The notes under the pieces were generated by a model. The model had not been told where the DNA came from. It saw only the letters and a program-made list of their open reading frames with translations, and did not search any database. DNA of 64,000 nt, taken from Fomitopsis serialis. Its lineage: Eukaryota; Basidiomycota; Agaricomycetes; Polyporales; Fomitopsidaceae. The stretch is taken from positions 248,001-312,000 of the forward strand of contig NW_025954968.1 in the NCBI RefSeq assembly GCF_022376445.1, read 5' to 3'. Positions 11,918-23,910 of the stretch are shown here, piece by piece (within the stretch, counting starts at the first letter, position 1; each line of letters begins with the position of its first letter). A program made the translations under genes and the position numbers.

Positions 11918-14524
11918 TCATTTTGTCCTGGCCCGTTTGACTTTCTGTCGAGCGTCCTGGGCACGGGGCGGTGTCTTGTCAGCCTCCTCACTGGATTCGT
12001 CTTCTGGGCTGTCCACGGATCGCCGGGCGAGTTCTTCTACCCACTTGCCCCCTTCAGCACCTTCGAACAGCCAAACGTGGCTAATTTTGATCATGCTAGT
12101 TAGCATCCGTGCACGGAAGATTCGCACGCGGCTCACCTGTTGCCAACCCGCCGTGGCTCTGGGTCCAGGTCGCAGAGGGCGCTTCTTCAGAGAGTGGGCG
12201 GAGGGTGCTGTGAGGTTGCGTCCGCCCGGGCCAGGCAAATCCCAGCTGAGTCTCCGACAGAGGTGCAAGACGACGTCGTCGGCGTTCCCGAGTAGAACGA
12301 TCTGATGCAAGAAATGTGTATCCCATTCTCCACAACAAGTCGAGGTACTACATCCGGATTGATGTGCCGGATGGTGTCTTGTTGATCAGTATCTACGGCC
12401 GTATGAGCCGGTATACGCATGTCCGCGATCGATCAAATGCATACCTGCGGCACTGAGTGGGGTAGGTGTGCTGAGCGATTTGGCCAATAAGAAAACAGCA
12501 TTGCATGGGAGTGCACATGGGGGCGCAGGACCTACCGATAATATCGGAAACCGGGGAGACTTTCAAAGACGTCCCGATGATGATGAGCAGATCGATCTGT
12601 TGCCGATCCTCCAACAGCGCCCTATCGAACTCGTCGCTCAGTTTCTCTCCGAAGAAGGTGATGTCTGGCTGTAGGGCGCTGTCAGGTCGTCATCGATTGT
12701 AGCGAGAAATCGTACACTACCTTCATGATCCCTGGAGGAAACTCGGGACGATCGGGCTCGTCCGACTGATCACTATCCCAGCCAGAGCTCTTCCGCTTCT
12801 TCCTTGCCTTGCGCTTCGCTGGGGGTCTAGCTTGCAGGACTGCATTGCAGCTTTGCATAGCGGGACTTCTTGATCAGGATGTCGTCCTCGATGTCCGTGC
12901 CAGGAACACGGATCTTGCAATTCAGACAAGATGCTGTAGCAAACGAGCCGTGACACTGCAGGACGCGCTGGACTCCGGCTAGCGTTTCAAGAGTGTCTAT
13001 GTTCTGGGTATAGTTCTGTGACACGTAGATCATCAGAACGAGATACAGTGAGGAGAAGGCAGACAGGATATACCCGGAGTAGCTGGTATGCTGTGATTTA
13101 GCGAGGCATACTGAATGCAAGGTATACGGGAACATTCACCTTTCCTCGATCCTCTATCGCCTTAATGAACCAATGGCAAGGGGAAGGCCTGAAATTAGAC
13201 GGATATATTTTACTGCTTTTGGTGAGTATGTAAGCCAGCAGGAATGGGAATTTGAGACCTAGCAAATGAACTGGATGCCACAGTTATCAGTCTTTCATCA
13301 AGTTTCTGAAGCGAAGTAACTCACTAGAATACTGGAAGACAACAAGATGGTTCGTAAGACACAGGGGATATCCAATTTCACTCAGCTCACCTGTGGGCTT
13401 TTCACGGAAGTATGTTATATCGAACCTGCATCGTCAGTTCGCACATGTTCGGTTTCATGTGTGCCTAGTTGACCTACATTTGTTGCGGATCGTCGAGATC
13501 ATATTCTCCACTTTCCTGTAACGAAGCATACAAGCCATTACGGGAACGGAAGTCCGGAATTCCACATGACACGCCTGGGTGACAAGTCATCAGGGTTTGT
13601 TCAGAGAACCGAAGAACAAATTTACTGATTCCGGCTCCTGTGAGTATCAAAATACGCTGGCGCCGTTGTATGAGACGAACGGCATCATCGACTGTGTTGT
13701 ACTGGGTCAGCTTTTCTCGGGACTCTAGTCTTGTTAAACCCGGAATGTGAGTGCCGTGACAGACGGAGGAATGATGCTATAACACCTACTCTCGCGTTAG
13801 CGCGACTTTGAGAAAGTAAAGCTGTGTGCGTTGTGGCTTCGCTCTTAGTTCGGGACACTACCGGCTCGGCATTATTCTCATGTGGGTATGATAGCCAATG
13901 AAAAGTTCTTACGAGGCAAATGCCGAATGCATATAACAGCTTAGGAATGGGTACATTGCGTTCAATGACATATGCCTTGATGTAAGCCGCCATTCCTTGA
14001 GGGTATCATCATGATGCAACTTTGACTAGAATTGTCTAGAGATCGGAATAACTTACCATGCTCTTTGAGTGTTCTCATCATCTGTTTGACATCTTCGTTG
14101 GTCCATGCGTGTTGAGCTATTCATGTCGAGAGCGAGGATACTCAGCACACCAGCATATACAACAGCCTCGACGACTAAGATTCAAGGAGTCCGGTGCTCG
14201 GAGTGGCTCACCTTCTGTAAGTAGGATGTCCCATTCCGTTGGTTCTTCTTGGGTTTCTGTGGTTAACCCATTTCTGCTGGTATCTTCCACATCGACGTCC
14301 TCCTCGTCAATGTCGACGTCGCTCTCGAGCTTAGCGGCACGGGCGAAGTCTTCCAGGAGATCTTCTATGATGTCTGGGTCCGTGTCTACCACTTCAGCGG
14401 CCTCAATGAAGCCTTGGACCTGCAGGGCATAGATGTGATCGAAGCGGCTCCCAAAGACACTTGTGGTGGCATCGGACGAAGATCGCGCAGCGCCCTGGGC
14501 CTCTGTGGGTGGTTGGCGGTCCAT
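11918..14524 (-). CDS. SIR2: NAD-dependent protein deacetylase, Sir2 family class I
   Basis: Sir2-type sirtuin that removes acetyl groups from histones and other proteins using NAD+. All core motifs are visible: [58 protein letters not shown], a zinc pair CLNC and later CKAC, and [16 protein letters not shown] plus INPDV. The N-terminal extension [10 protein letters not shown]...[11 protein letters not shown] and [20 protein letters not shown] are typical of the Sir2/Hst1 group; the C-terminus is long and charged. Visible exons: 14524-14212, 14116-14057, one starting at 13995, and many short ones downstream, including micro-exons 13331-13325 (7 nt) and 13270-13259 (12 nt). Single-base frame changes are needed around 12856-12872 and near 12372. 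Predicted nuclear. Gene identity is firm, exact exon ends less so. Confidence 0.85.
13325..13331 (-). other. 7-nt micro-exon of SIR2
   Basis: The preceding exon encodes FREKPT and ends in phase 1. Seven bases lie between a TTCCAG acceptor and a GTGAGT donor, and a 12-nt exon (13259-13270) follows after a 54-nt intron. Joined, the two encode the VFYSFAS-like link expected in class I sirtuins. Confidence 0.6.
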
Positions 14525-14961
14525 GAGGCGATGGTGGTCGCTGCCCTACTTAAAGGACACTTGCATGAACGGTCACGGGATTGAGCGCGACGCCACAACG
14601 GTCTTGATTGGGTAGTATCGTGCTTCGAACAGGATTCCAACTCGAGCGCAACTTGAGCGCAACAGAGAAATAAGTAGACATCTTCCAACTCAGCAACTAG
14701 CGGAGTCGTACGGAGACGTGCACGTATGGATCGGTCCGTGTCTACGGGCGCTGCAGCGGATCAGAGCGGAGCGTCTGATGTAGCGTACTTAGTAGTAAAA
14801 CGCGAAAGACTTCGGTAGGAAAAAGAGAAGGCCTGAGAAACGAGGGAGCACAACACATGTATGCACTAACAGTCTAACACCGAAGGCAATCACAAGGACG
14901 GATATCAAAAACAACGGCCGGTACAAATACAATTGCATAAGGGAGGACCTCTCTTCGACAG
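14525..14961. other. Intergenic, SIR2 promoter side
   Basis: Holds the SIR2 upstream region and the 3' flank of the next minus-strand gene. No gene or strong core promoter motif is evident. Confidence 0.45.
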
Positions 14962-17077
14962 TCAATCAATCGAACTGCCCCGCTTCAGGAGCAGCTCGTC
15001 ATCTTCATCGTCACCGGGAGCGAGTTTGAGAGGTTCGTCATTGATTCTCATTTGGATCGTGGGCAGTCCAGCGTTGCTCCGCCTGTGCCCTCGCAGAGGG
15101 GACGCATGCCCCTGGCCATAACCACCACTGGAGCGCTCGGTCGCTCGTCGAGAGGCAGCCTTCGAAGCGGCGACGCTCGCGAGGGTGACTGTCCCAGAGC
15201 GTGTCCTCCGAGTGCTGGAGGCGCTATCCGTCACTGCGGCACCACCCTGAGCGGTGGTACCCTGTCCGGGAATTTCGTTCGCTCCGTGGTGCGCAGCCAT
15301 TGGCATTTGGAAGTCTGATGCACGGATGGTGTCTGCGCGCTGGCGTCTGTGAGTTTGTTGTCTGCTCCTCGACGCTTTCGGAGGTGGTAGAAGAACAGAC
15401 GACGGGGAAGTGTATCCCGAGTTGATGATAACTTCAGGGATCTTCGCATGATTCGCTGGCACGGAGGGCCCATCGTCGTAGTCTACATCCAGCATATGGT
15501 CAGTTGACGCCAGAAGAGTATCAATAAAAAATAGGGCGATGGCACGTACCTCCCAGCTCAAGTGTCATAAAAAGTTCCCTGAGATGAGTATCGGGTGAAT
15601 CGAAGCCACCGAGGTCCACGGGCGAGTCACTAGACGTTTGACCGACCACGTCTCCAGGTTTAGCAGACACAGGCGAGGCGTGCAGGGTTGGCAGAGAGGC
15701 AGACCGGTGAAGCGCATGTCCAGATGTAGGTTGCCCAGGATCGGTCGCATGCGTAAAGGCAGAGGCCAATCCCACGTTCAGGGAAGAGAAAGTAGTAGCA
15801 AGGGATGCATGATCTTCGTGAGTTGATTTCGGAGAGGTTCGTTGGCGAGACTCCACGCCATGAACGTCTAAAGCGTAGGATGCGCGTTGCTCTTCGGCAG
15901 ACCCAGAGAAGTTCAGCACAGAGGAGAACAGGTTATCACCGGATGGGTTATTGATGGTGCGGCGCCGCATACGTACAGGGGGTCGCCGAGGAAGATCGCT
16001 GGACTCCGGTGAGCTGGGACGCGTGGCAGACTGAGTATATGCGTTGGAGTGGGTAACAGAGTCCAATGACATGTCAGACAACGTGATATCGAAGTCTTGA
16101 GTCTCTAAGCGCACGCCGCCTGTGGTCGCGCGACGCTTCCGTGGAGGAGTGGAGGCGTCGTTGGGAACACCAAGGAAGAACGATTGGAGTTCAGGAGATG
16201 GCTCGAGTCCAGCGTTTTTGGAGAGTACCGTTGGATGTGCCAGCCAGTCGTCTGTTGTCTGGATAGAGGGGACGATTGGGATCGACCCAGTGCGGTAGTG
16301 TAGACTGTGAGTCGACCTCTGTTGCTTATCCTGGGTCGCATCGAACTGCGCTCGAATGGTGGCTGAACAAATGCTAGCATTGTTGTCCGCGCCAGTAGCC
16401 AGCGGGTCTTGTATTGCATGAGCTAATGTCGCCGGATCAAGAGTAGCAGAGAGGGTGCGGGACTTCGCATGGTTATATGGTCTTTGAACTTTGCCTTGAT
16501 TCTTTATCTTGGCGGGGGATGCAGCACGAGACCCAGGTTGACTGCTGAATGGAGTTCCGAGGGCGCGAGTACGATTCTCTTTCAGACGTCGGGAGCTGGT
16601 ACGGGAGAGCATGTGGCGAGCAGCAGGAAGCGGAGAGAACTGTTCTTTTCCAGAGGACACAGACGGCATCATAGCATTTTCGGAGCGGAAGGAAGGATGC
16701 GGAGTGCAAAACATCTCAGACATCTGAGTCGGCTGAGAGGGTATTTGACCAACGACACGTTCACCAAGAGCGGAAGAGAGGGCAAGAAAAGCACGACTAG
16801 GTTCACCGTCATCGGAAACTTGAGCATCATTACTCTTCGCTTTCTTGGCCTTTTGGAGTTCGCCGCCAATTTGTGGATCGTCAGCAGCAGCAGGACTCGG
16901 ATACGCAGCCTGACGAGAACGCTTCTGCATTCTGCGCGTCATCTCCGTGACCGTTACATCTTCCTTGTCTGCAGGTAACGGTTGCAGAGGAGAGGATGTC
17001 TGAGTATTGACCGTGTTGGTAGTTCGTGCACGAGAACGCCGAGAATAGGTCGTCAAGGGTTTTCGAGGTAGCACCAT
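14962..17077 (-). CDS. Serine-rich basic/intrinsically disordered protein, unknown function
   Basis: Two exons, 17077-15550 and 15482-14962, with a 67-nt intron (15483-15549), give a clean frame of 682 codons. I do not recognise a domain. The N-terminus is basic (PRKPLTTYSRRSRARTT; later RMQKRSRQAA), which suits a nuclear protein. The middle has Ser/Pro-rich and KR-rich islands (SSPESSDLPRRPPVRMRRR, STPPRKRRATTGG). A possibly folded motif is DDWLAHPTVLSKNAGLEPSP followed by ELQSFFLGVPNDAS. The C-terminus is a Ser/Gly/acidic tail with RHRRSNA-like basic residues. Many SP/TP sites suggest cell-cycle kinase targets (inference). It stands divergently from the coiled-coil gene at 17616. Confidence 0.72.
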
Positions 17078-17615
17078 GAGGCAAGGAGTTAGACGATCCT
17101 AAAACGCATATATCGGCAACTGTTTCAGCAGCTTTTACGGGGCCGCTCTAGCATAGACGGAATGAGGAAGGTAAGTTCGAGGGCCATACACGGGCATTTG
17201 ACATGCCTGCTGACCTGCATTCACCTGGGCGCAAGAACTGGAAATTGAAAGCTACAGCGACATCAACATGAAGTACCAGTGCGCAAAATTCATCGCTACT
17301 GACCAGCAACACAGCGTGGTACTTGAGGAATAGACACTCAGAGTCAGACAGCTGAACCACCGTAGTAGTCTTGATGAGCAGACGCGTCACTCGGTGTGAC
17401 GCTCGCACCGTGACGGAGGTCGCGTCCGTCACGTGAGATCTCCCACGTCAGTGGCGCGTCGAGGACAACGTCTCGGTCGGGCGGTTGATGTGTCCATAGT
17501 CGACTCTCATCTCTCTGCATGCTGTCCGCTCCTTTATTCGTTTGAACACAACTACCGCTGGCCGAAGAAGTAACTTAACAGTGCCGTTCGCTGTATAAAG
17601 CGTTGTTCTCTCAGC
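17078..17615. promoter_or_regulatory. Divergent promoter region (538 nt)
   Basis: Between two divergent unknown genes. A TATAAA-like run in GTATAAAGC (about 17594-17602) lies some 15-20 nt before the plus-strand ATG. Nothing else stands out. Confidence 0.4.
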
Positions 17616-20600
17616 ATGGTTGTCGCCAAGCGGCCTCTTGCCCCTCCTGCCTCCGCTCGCACGAGCTCTACACAACAGGCCCAGCGAGCCAGAGGCAAGC
17701 CACCCGTTGCAGCACCAAATGGCTCTGACAATACGAACTCTGTGGCCGTTGAGCTATCTCATGAAGACGGTCCCCAGAATCCGGACGCAGTGGCAGTGAA
17801 TGGGGAAGACCGGTAAGCGTTGGCTTTCTGTTATCTCACTCCGTGGATACACAGCGATACGTGCGATTTAGCCCATGCAAGGCTCATACTACTTTGGAGA
17901 ATGGACACTATTGCTGTAGGAGCAGCGTTGCGTCACACGTATTGCTGATACGCCCTCGCACCTTGCATCACAGGCTGCATTCTTGCGGAGGCTCGTGTGA
18001 GTCATACTCATGCGTTGGCTAATATGCCTTTACATGATGGAATCAATGACTGCTGGTGTCAACTGTCCTTCTGACATTCTCTCGTTCGTTAGGACAATTC
18101 ACCGTCATCAAAGAAGGGGCCTAAGTCCAAGTCCAAGTCCAAGCAAAAGAAAAGCGCCAAGGTTGGGGCACTTTTACAACTGGCTCAAGTACCTGTACTG
18201 ACTGCCTAAGCGTAGAAGGCCTCTCGCAAAATTCACCGTCTCGGGGACTACTTGTTCCGCATCATCCTCATTTGGCTCACTATCTACACATTCGCCCTAT
18301 GCCCGGAAGACGTTCGCAGTGAACGACCTGTTTGTCGAGCACTCTCGGAATACCGGCGACTCGTCCTTGAGCCCTATGTGCTTCCACCCATCCGCGTGGC
18401 CCTCTCTCACCCTTCCGTTGTGCCTTATGTCGAGAAGGCCAAGCCCTACACAGACCGCGCGTTTAATACGGCAAAGCCAGTCGCTCAGGTCATTGTGCGT
18501 CAGTGGAATGCTCGTGTCGCTCCTCAATGGAATCGCCACGTCGTTCCGCTGTGGTACCGATATGCCATCCCGCAGCTTCTCCAGCTCGATGCGAAGGTGA
18601 CGCCGTATCGAAACCGCGTCACGGACGAGTATGAACGACGAGTGGCCCCGATCATGGACTCTGTCAGTCCTTACGCACAACAGGCGGTGGTGAACGCACG
18701 CTTATTACGAAGCAAGGCCCGGCCGTACGTGATGACTGCGGCGCACAAGACCTACGACGGCTATCAGTACGTCGCACCATATGCGCGCCCCACATGGAAC
18801 AAGGTCAAGGCCCTCGTCGCCCGATTCATCGCTCTTCTAGCCGAGCAGAGAAGACAGTTCGTTGACCCGCACGTTCGCAAAATCTGGGAGCGCGTCAAGG
18901 AGCTCAGCAGCGGGACGCCCAAGGTCCCTGCCGCGGTAGATGTACGCGCCTCCGTGTCATCGCGGGTCTCTAGGGCGGCTGAGGGCGCAGCATCAGTGGC
19001 ATCGTCGTTGATGTCCTCATCGACGCATGCTCCCGACGTCACGGTTCCCGAGTCTCAGGCTTCTGACGCTCCCCTTGTGGTGAACCAGATGCGCAGACGG
19101 AAACCGATTTACTCCCCTCCACCGGCGACTCAACATTACCCACGTCATTCTCCGAGGCCGCCGTTGACATCACGGAGACTGTGACGTCCGTCGCAAGTGA
19201 GGTCGCCAACACTCTTGAAGACACTGCCTCTGTCATCAGCGCGCTCACCTCACAGCCTGCCGTCCGCGTGTCGTCTTCAATCTCCTCTCTCAGCGACACC
19301 GTACCCCCCTTGCGTCAGACTACGTCGCTTCCGCGTCGGAGTCGGCCTTTGTGGCCGCTGAGTCCATCTCATCTCTCTTGTCCTCGGGCTCAGGGGTCAT
19401 CGGCTCTTCTGCAAGTAGTGCGGTTGGCGCGGCCTCGACGGGTATATTACACGCTTCAGATGCCTTGTCGTCGTCTATTCAGCGTGCCGCATCTGTTGCG
19501 TCTCCCGAGTCTATAGCAAGTTCTGCAAGTGGCATAGCGTCTGCCGCCTCCTCGGCGGTGTCCTCTCTAGCTGGCCGGGCTTCATCATCCGGTGCATTGA
19601 CGGCGTCAGCTGCTAGCGTTGTCCCGGACATTGATCTCGATGCTTTCGCCGAGGAGCTTGGCCTCAATGACATTCTCGCGGAGGCGTCCGGCTCCGCATC
19701 GGGTACCGCAATGGATGCAGACACTGCGCCGGCCCCGGTGGATACGGAAGCCGCAGAAGAACAGGAACGGAGGAGGCACAAACGTCTGCAAGAGACTGCG
19801 GAGAAACGCGCGAATGTCGAAGCTCGCCACAGCAGGTGGGAGGATGAACAGGCTGCGCTGATCGAAAACAACAAGAGATCTCTCCGCAGGGCCTTGATTG
19901 CTCTGAGGAAAGCGGCAGCCGCGGAGCTCAGAGAGTCCACCGAAATCAGAGCGGAGATAGAGAGCTTTGTCGCACGGGCGGAAGATCTCTTGAAGGGCGC
20001 TGAAAAATATTTGCAGACTCTAGTGAAGGATCAGCGGCCGGATGAAGAGAAACGGCAGCTACTCGAGCGCGTCCTGGACAAGGTTAACGAGAAGTTCACG
20101 GATCGATTAAGCGAAACCGAAGCCGTAATGAACGGGTGGTATGCGCCCTGGCTAGACAAGGAAGTAGCAGAGGTGCGCCTTCTGGACTCTGTCCGCAGCT
20201 GCTTGCTGACAGATCTCACCGGCAAATAGGTTCGTAAAGTCGCAGAAGCGGTCAAGGACCATGCGGAGAACGCCCAGGTTGACATAGGCATGGACTATGC
20301 CTATCTGGACGATACCACGTACCAAGATTGGCAACGCTATCACGACCTCGTCAGGAGTAGGTCGCTCTCGATGGACGGCTGGAGGTGGCTAGGAACTGAC
20401 GATTATATTTCCTTCGCAGGGAGTGAAAATTTCACTCAAGAGGCTGAGGCGATGCAAAACGGAACTAGCGTCTCTCCACCTGCCAATGCCCTTCTCAAAG
20501 AACTCAAGGCAATACAGACCGAAGTCGAGGACGTCGTCGTAGGATTTGAGACGCGTCTCCGTCGCATCAGGCGTAATAACGCCCGTGCTTTCGGGGAGAG

Positions 20601-20910
20601 CGTCAAGGAGGATGTCACCGATGCTGATGACGAGATCGTCTCCATTCTGCCCATCGAGGACAAAGACAAGGACAAGGTTCAGTCGCCCGTGGATGTGGAT
20701 GTTCCGCCTGTCGTCATTGGTCGGAGCAAGGAGGAGGTTATGGAAGCCCTTGACCGGATCGTCGAGGCTGATGGCGACGCGACGTCGTCTCCGCAAGCTA
20801 CTGAGCAGTCAGCAGACCCTGAGTCGGAGGTGAAGGGTTTGGTCGAGGAGGTTTCGACGGGACAGAGCGTTCCAAGTATTTCTCCAGTAGCATCTCATGA
20901 GGAGTTGTGA
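17616..20910 (+). CDS. Membrane-anchored amphipathic/coiled-coil protein of unknown function
   Basis: A long multi-exon gene I cannot assign. Exon 1 (17616-17812) encodes a Pro/Ala/Arg-rich start. A Lys-rich segment near 18100 (KGPKSKSKSKQKKSAK) precedes one hydrophobic span, LFRIILIWLTIYTFALC (about 18250-18300). Then comes an array of aromatic, Pro-spaced amphipathic units (PYVEKAKPYTDRAF, WNARVAPQWNRHVVPLWYR, VTPYRNRVTDEYERRVAP, PYARPTWNKVKALVARFI). A Ser/Ala-rich linker leads to a strong coiled coil (RRHKRLQETAEKRANVEARH to AEKYLQTLVKDQRPDEEKRQ). The end is acidic. Introns include about 20167-20228 and 20357-20419; the latter is 63 nt, in frame and open. Two frame changes of one base are needed near 19087 and 19310. 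Role unknown; the pattern fits a membrane- or lipid-surface protein. Confidence 0.65.
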
Positions 20911-21537
20911 TGTTGGTGGGTTGGGGGAGCTGCCTACTGATCATGGTCGTCTATGGTACTTTAGTTCGCCTTTTGGTTTAAGTATGTTATTCGTAATCGC
21001 TCGAGTTCTATTTTGTCACTTATGGCCCTCTGTACTGCCAAACATATGACAGGATGGTTTTTGTTTCATGACGTGAAGCGGGCCAGCAATATCAATGATT
21101 CAATCCGGGTGAGGCCCCGGTCAGAACGTTCCACAGATCTCGTCTCAACATTCTGAAATGTCTTGAGACGTTGGCTCAGATTAGCCATACCTCGCAAATT
21201 GACTGATGCTGACATGGCATAAAGAAGCACGGCGGCACTACACGATAGCAGACAATACAGCTGAGCGGACAGTTCTCTATGATAGTACAGACTCATGTGG
21301 ACAACATATGTATCCTCTTCTAGAACGAAATCCAAGCTCACGTTACACAGCGATACAAAGCAGAGTCACAGCTATAGGAGTCCGAAAATTAAGCGTCATT
21401 GTCCGAAGCACGGACGGAGTTCGGGATCGGATCGTGTGTTTTGGGTGACATCATGTGGGCTGCATCAACGTGAGGCCACAATCTGCGGGATGATCTCGTC
21501 AAGACACGTCGTGCACCGGGGAGCAAAATTACCCACT
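20911..21537. other. Intergenic between convergent genes
   Basis: 3' flanks of the coiled-coil gene and the MYND gene. No supported gene. Confidence 0.5.
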
Positions 21538-22247
21538 TTACTTATACGCCAAGAAATATGCGGAGAGCGCGGGTAGATCGTTGGTGCTCGCATCAGAGTA
21601 ACCCTGCCTACGCGAGCCATTGAATTTGAGCACGATCACGGTTCCGCACCATGGCCTGGCAGCGGCGCCAGATGTGATTCGGTGAATCGCGCGATTGACC
21701 GGCGAACCACGCTGGAGCGCCTTGGGACAGTACCATATATGCAACGGGAATCGAAGGGGCTCCCCGTTGAGACCTTGGGTGAGAATGATTGTGTTTGGCA
21801 CGCTCTCGGTGAAGTAATCTTGCACAAGCGGCATGGGACACATTCCTTGAGAAGCAGTGCCTTGAGGACGGCACTGTACAGTGATTAGCCGTGACCGATC
21901 TGTGAAGGGTTACACAATCAATGATAAGTGACGGTTCGAAGACTATTTTGCGCACCTTCTTCTGGCGCGAAGAGCATCGCCGCCACCTGGACGAGTTGCT
22001 GTTGCGCCGGCGGCGGAGTAGCAATCGTGTTCGGATGACCGGCGGCATTGACGGGGACGCATTCCCTTTTGTGGCGTGGCCAATCCTGCAATGACTAGCG
22101 TTAGTCCGGGTATCATACAAGGTAGATACCGGAACGTCGTACACCCTGCAGATGGTCTGGTGAACAGTACCAGATACTCTGGCACCGGCTGCACCACAGC
22201 GTCGTCGTTTGGCCGCAGACTGCGCAAGGGTGGGTGATCAGCGACAT
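21538..22247 (-). CDS. Small MYND-type zinc finger protein
   Basis: MYND fingers bind proline-rich partners and occur in transcription regulators. The first exon (22247-22145) carries CAVCGQTTTLWCSRCQSIWY then CSPDHLQ, the first six zinc ligands. The second exon (22086-21956) supplies DW.RHKREC, completing C-x2-C...C-x2-C...C-x3-C...H-x3-C. The third (21899 to the stop at 21538) has GMCPMPLVQDYFTESVPNTI, LRFPLHIWYCPKALQR and a polar tail. Introns are 22087-22144 and 21900-21955. The RHKREC frame needs a one-base correction at each edge of intron 1 (GGG runs). A TTTAAATA about 100 nt upstream may be the core promoter. This family is expanded in basidiomycetes; no specific function can be given. 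Confidence 0.72.
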
Positions 22248-23160
22248 GGTGAGGATAGTCCGCGCAGTAAAGGCCGGGCAAGGGCAGTGGCGGATGGGCA
22301 GGCGGGCTGCGTTGGGATGGCATGTCTGCTTGAGAGGCAGACTATTTAAACGAAGCCGAGCGACCACTCGGTGTCTTGCATTATCCACACGGTCAATCAA
22401 GCAATTTTTGGTGCATGGGGACGGGATGATGAACACACGCAAGAGGAAAATCATTGGCTTGACTCACGGACGAGGCAGATCGAATACGTATGAAGGCCAG
22501 GCACCGGTTATTACGACTGCCTGGGTCCATCATTCCGTTAACGAACGCAGGTCCCACACCGTCGTTAGCGTTGATGAAAGCAGTGAACCAATAGCCATGA
22601 TCTGGTTCCGCACATTATAGTGGATACCTACGTATGGTAAAAGGTTGTATCCCTTTCGTGATGGAACATTATGAAAACTAGATGCGTCCCAGGGGTTCAT
22701 GTGTGTACGATCTGGTGTCAGTTACCCGTATTCCGAGGGTCCGGACGATCAGACGCAAGAGACATTCCCGTGGAGAGGGCCATAAGTGTGGGCGCAGGGC
22801 GGCAGATAGGCTTTCCGAGTGCAGACGAACCGTCAGAAGCTCACAGCATGCCAGCGCCGTTCACGACGAGTAGGTTCATCAGACAGCTGTTGAGTAGAGT
22901 CGTTTCGGTCGAAGCTATGCGCAGGCATATGCAACCGTCAACCAGCCAGAGCCCGTTGAAACGCACCCGCCGTGGCATGTGGGCTGTGTCACGGCTGTGA
23001 GTGCCATCACGCGTCACTTCTGTCACACCGGCCTCAGCCACTCGCCGCCACAGAGCGCCGTCGCCGGCCGACAGCCCGGGCCCGCCGCGGCGTTGGGTCA
23101 CGCCTCGAAAGTGCGTACGCGCGCTGTTTGCCATCCACCGCGTTCGCCGTGCAGTCCACC
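22248..23160. promoter_or_regulatory. Divergent intergenic region (913 nt)
   Basis: Lies between the MYND gene (minus) and RBM8A (plus). Open frames on both strands are short and unlike any known protein, so apart from two promoters I see nothing definite. Confidence 0.4.
22343..22350 (-). promoter_or_regulatory. TATA-like element of the MYND gene
   Basis: TTTAAATA on the minus strand, about 97 nt upstream of the MYND gene ATG at 22247. Confidence 0.35.
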
Positions 23161-23910
23161 ATGTCCGACGATGGAATGAACATTGATGATAGTGAGTACT
23201 GCGAACCCGTGCGATCTGACACACGTCCGCGGTGCTGATGCAGCATGTAGGCGGCAACGACGGTGTCGTCCGCCGCAAGGGCAGGGGTTTCCAGAGCGCT
23301 GCTGGTGAGTATATCTTCACCACATGGTATGTCTCGTGCTGACTGGACTCCTCCTCCTCTGTCTCGTAGGCGCAAATGAGAGCGTAGTCGCCTCGGAACA
23401 AGCCTTTGACCGAGTGGAGTCAACCCAAGACTCGGGTACAAGGGCAGCGAGATGTGAGTGCCCTCCTCATGCATCTGAGACCCAGTACTGAGTTACATTG
23501 CACCGATCGCCACAGCCGTTGAGGGTTGGATCGTTTTGGTGACCAATGTACACGAAGAAGCCACCGAGGAAGATGTGACAGACAAATTCGCGGAGTATGG
23601 AGAGATCAAGAACCAGCATGTTAACCTCGATCGTAGGACTGGTTATGTAAAGTGCGTATGTTGGACATGGGAGTATCCGTCATCACCAATCGTCTTCTCT
23701 GGTCTGTAGGGATATGCCCTGGTGGAGTACGAGACGATGGCAGAAGCGCAGGCTGCCATCGACGGGGCTTCAGGGACAACGTTGCTAGAGCAAACACTCC
23801 AGTGCGATTATGCTTTTGTGCGGCCGCCCCCAGCAGGCCCCAAGAAGGGTCGCGGGAGAGAAGGTCGGGGTCGCAGTGCAAGCCCGTCGCGTCGGAGAGA
23901 GAGGGACTAA
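23161..23910 (+). CDS. RBM8A: RNA-binding protein 8A (Y14), exon junction complex core
   Basis: Y14 binds Mago in the exon junction complex placed on spliced mRNA in the nucleus. Five exons are visible: 23161-23191, 23251-23304, 23370-23453, 23516-23651 and 23710-23910, all with GTGAGT- or GTGCGT-type donors and YAG acceptors. The N-terminus is short and acidic, followed by RRKGRGFQ. The single RRM has RNP-like segments [40 protein letters not shown] and [20 protein letters not shown]. The C-terminus is an RG/RS tail ([19 protein letters not shown]). At the last junction the frame fits only if one more G is present beside 23709-23711. Length (about 170 aa) is normal. Its presence suits an intron-rich fungus. 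Confidence 0.9.
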
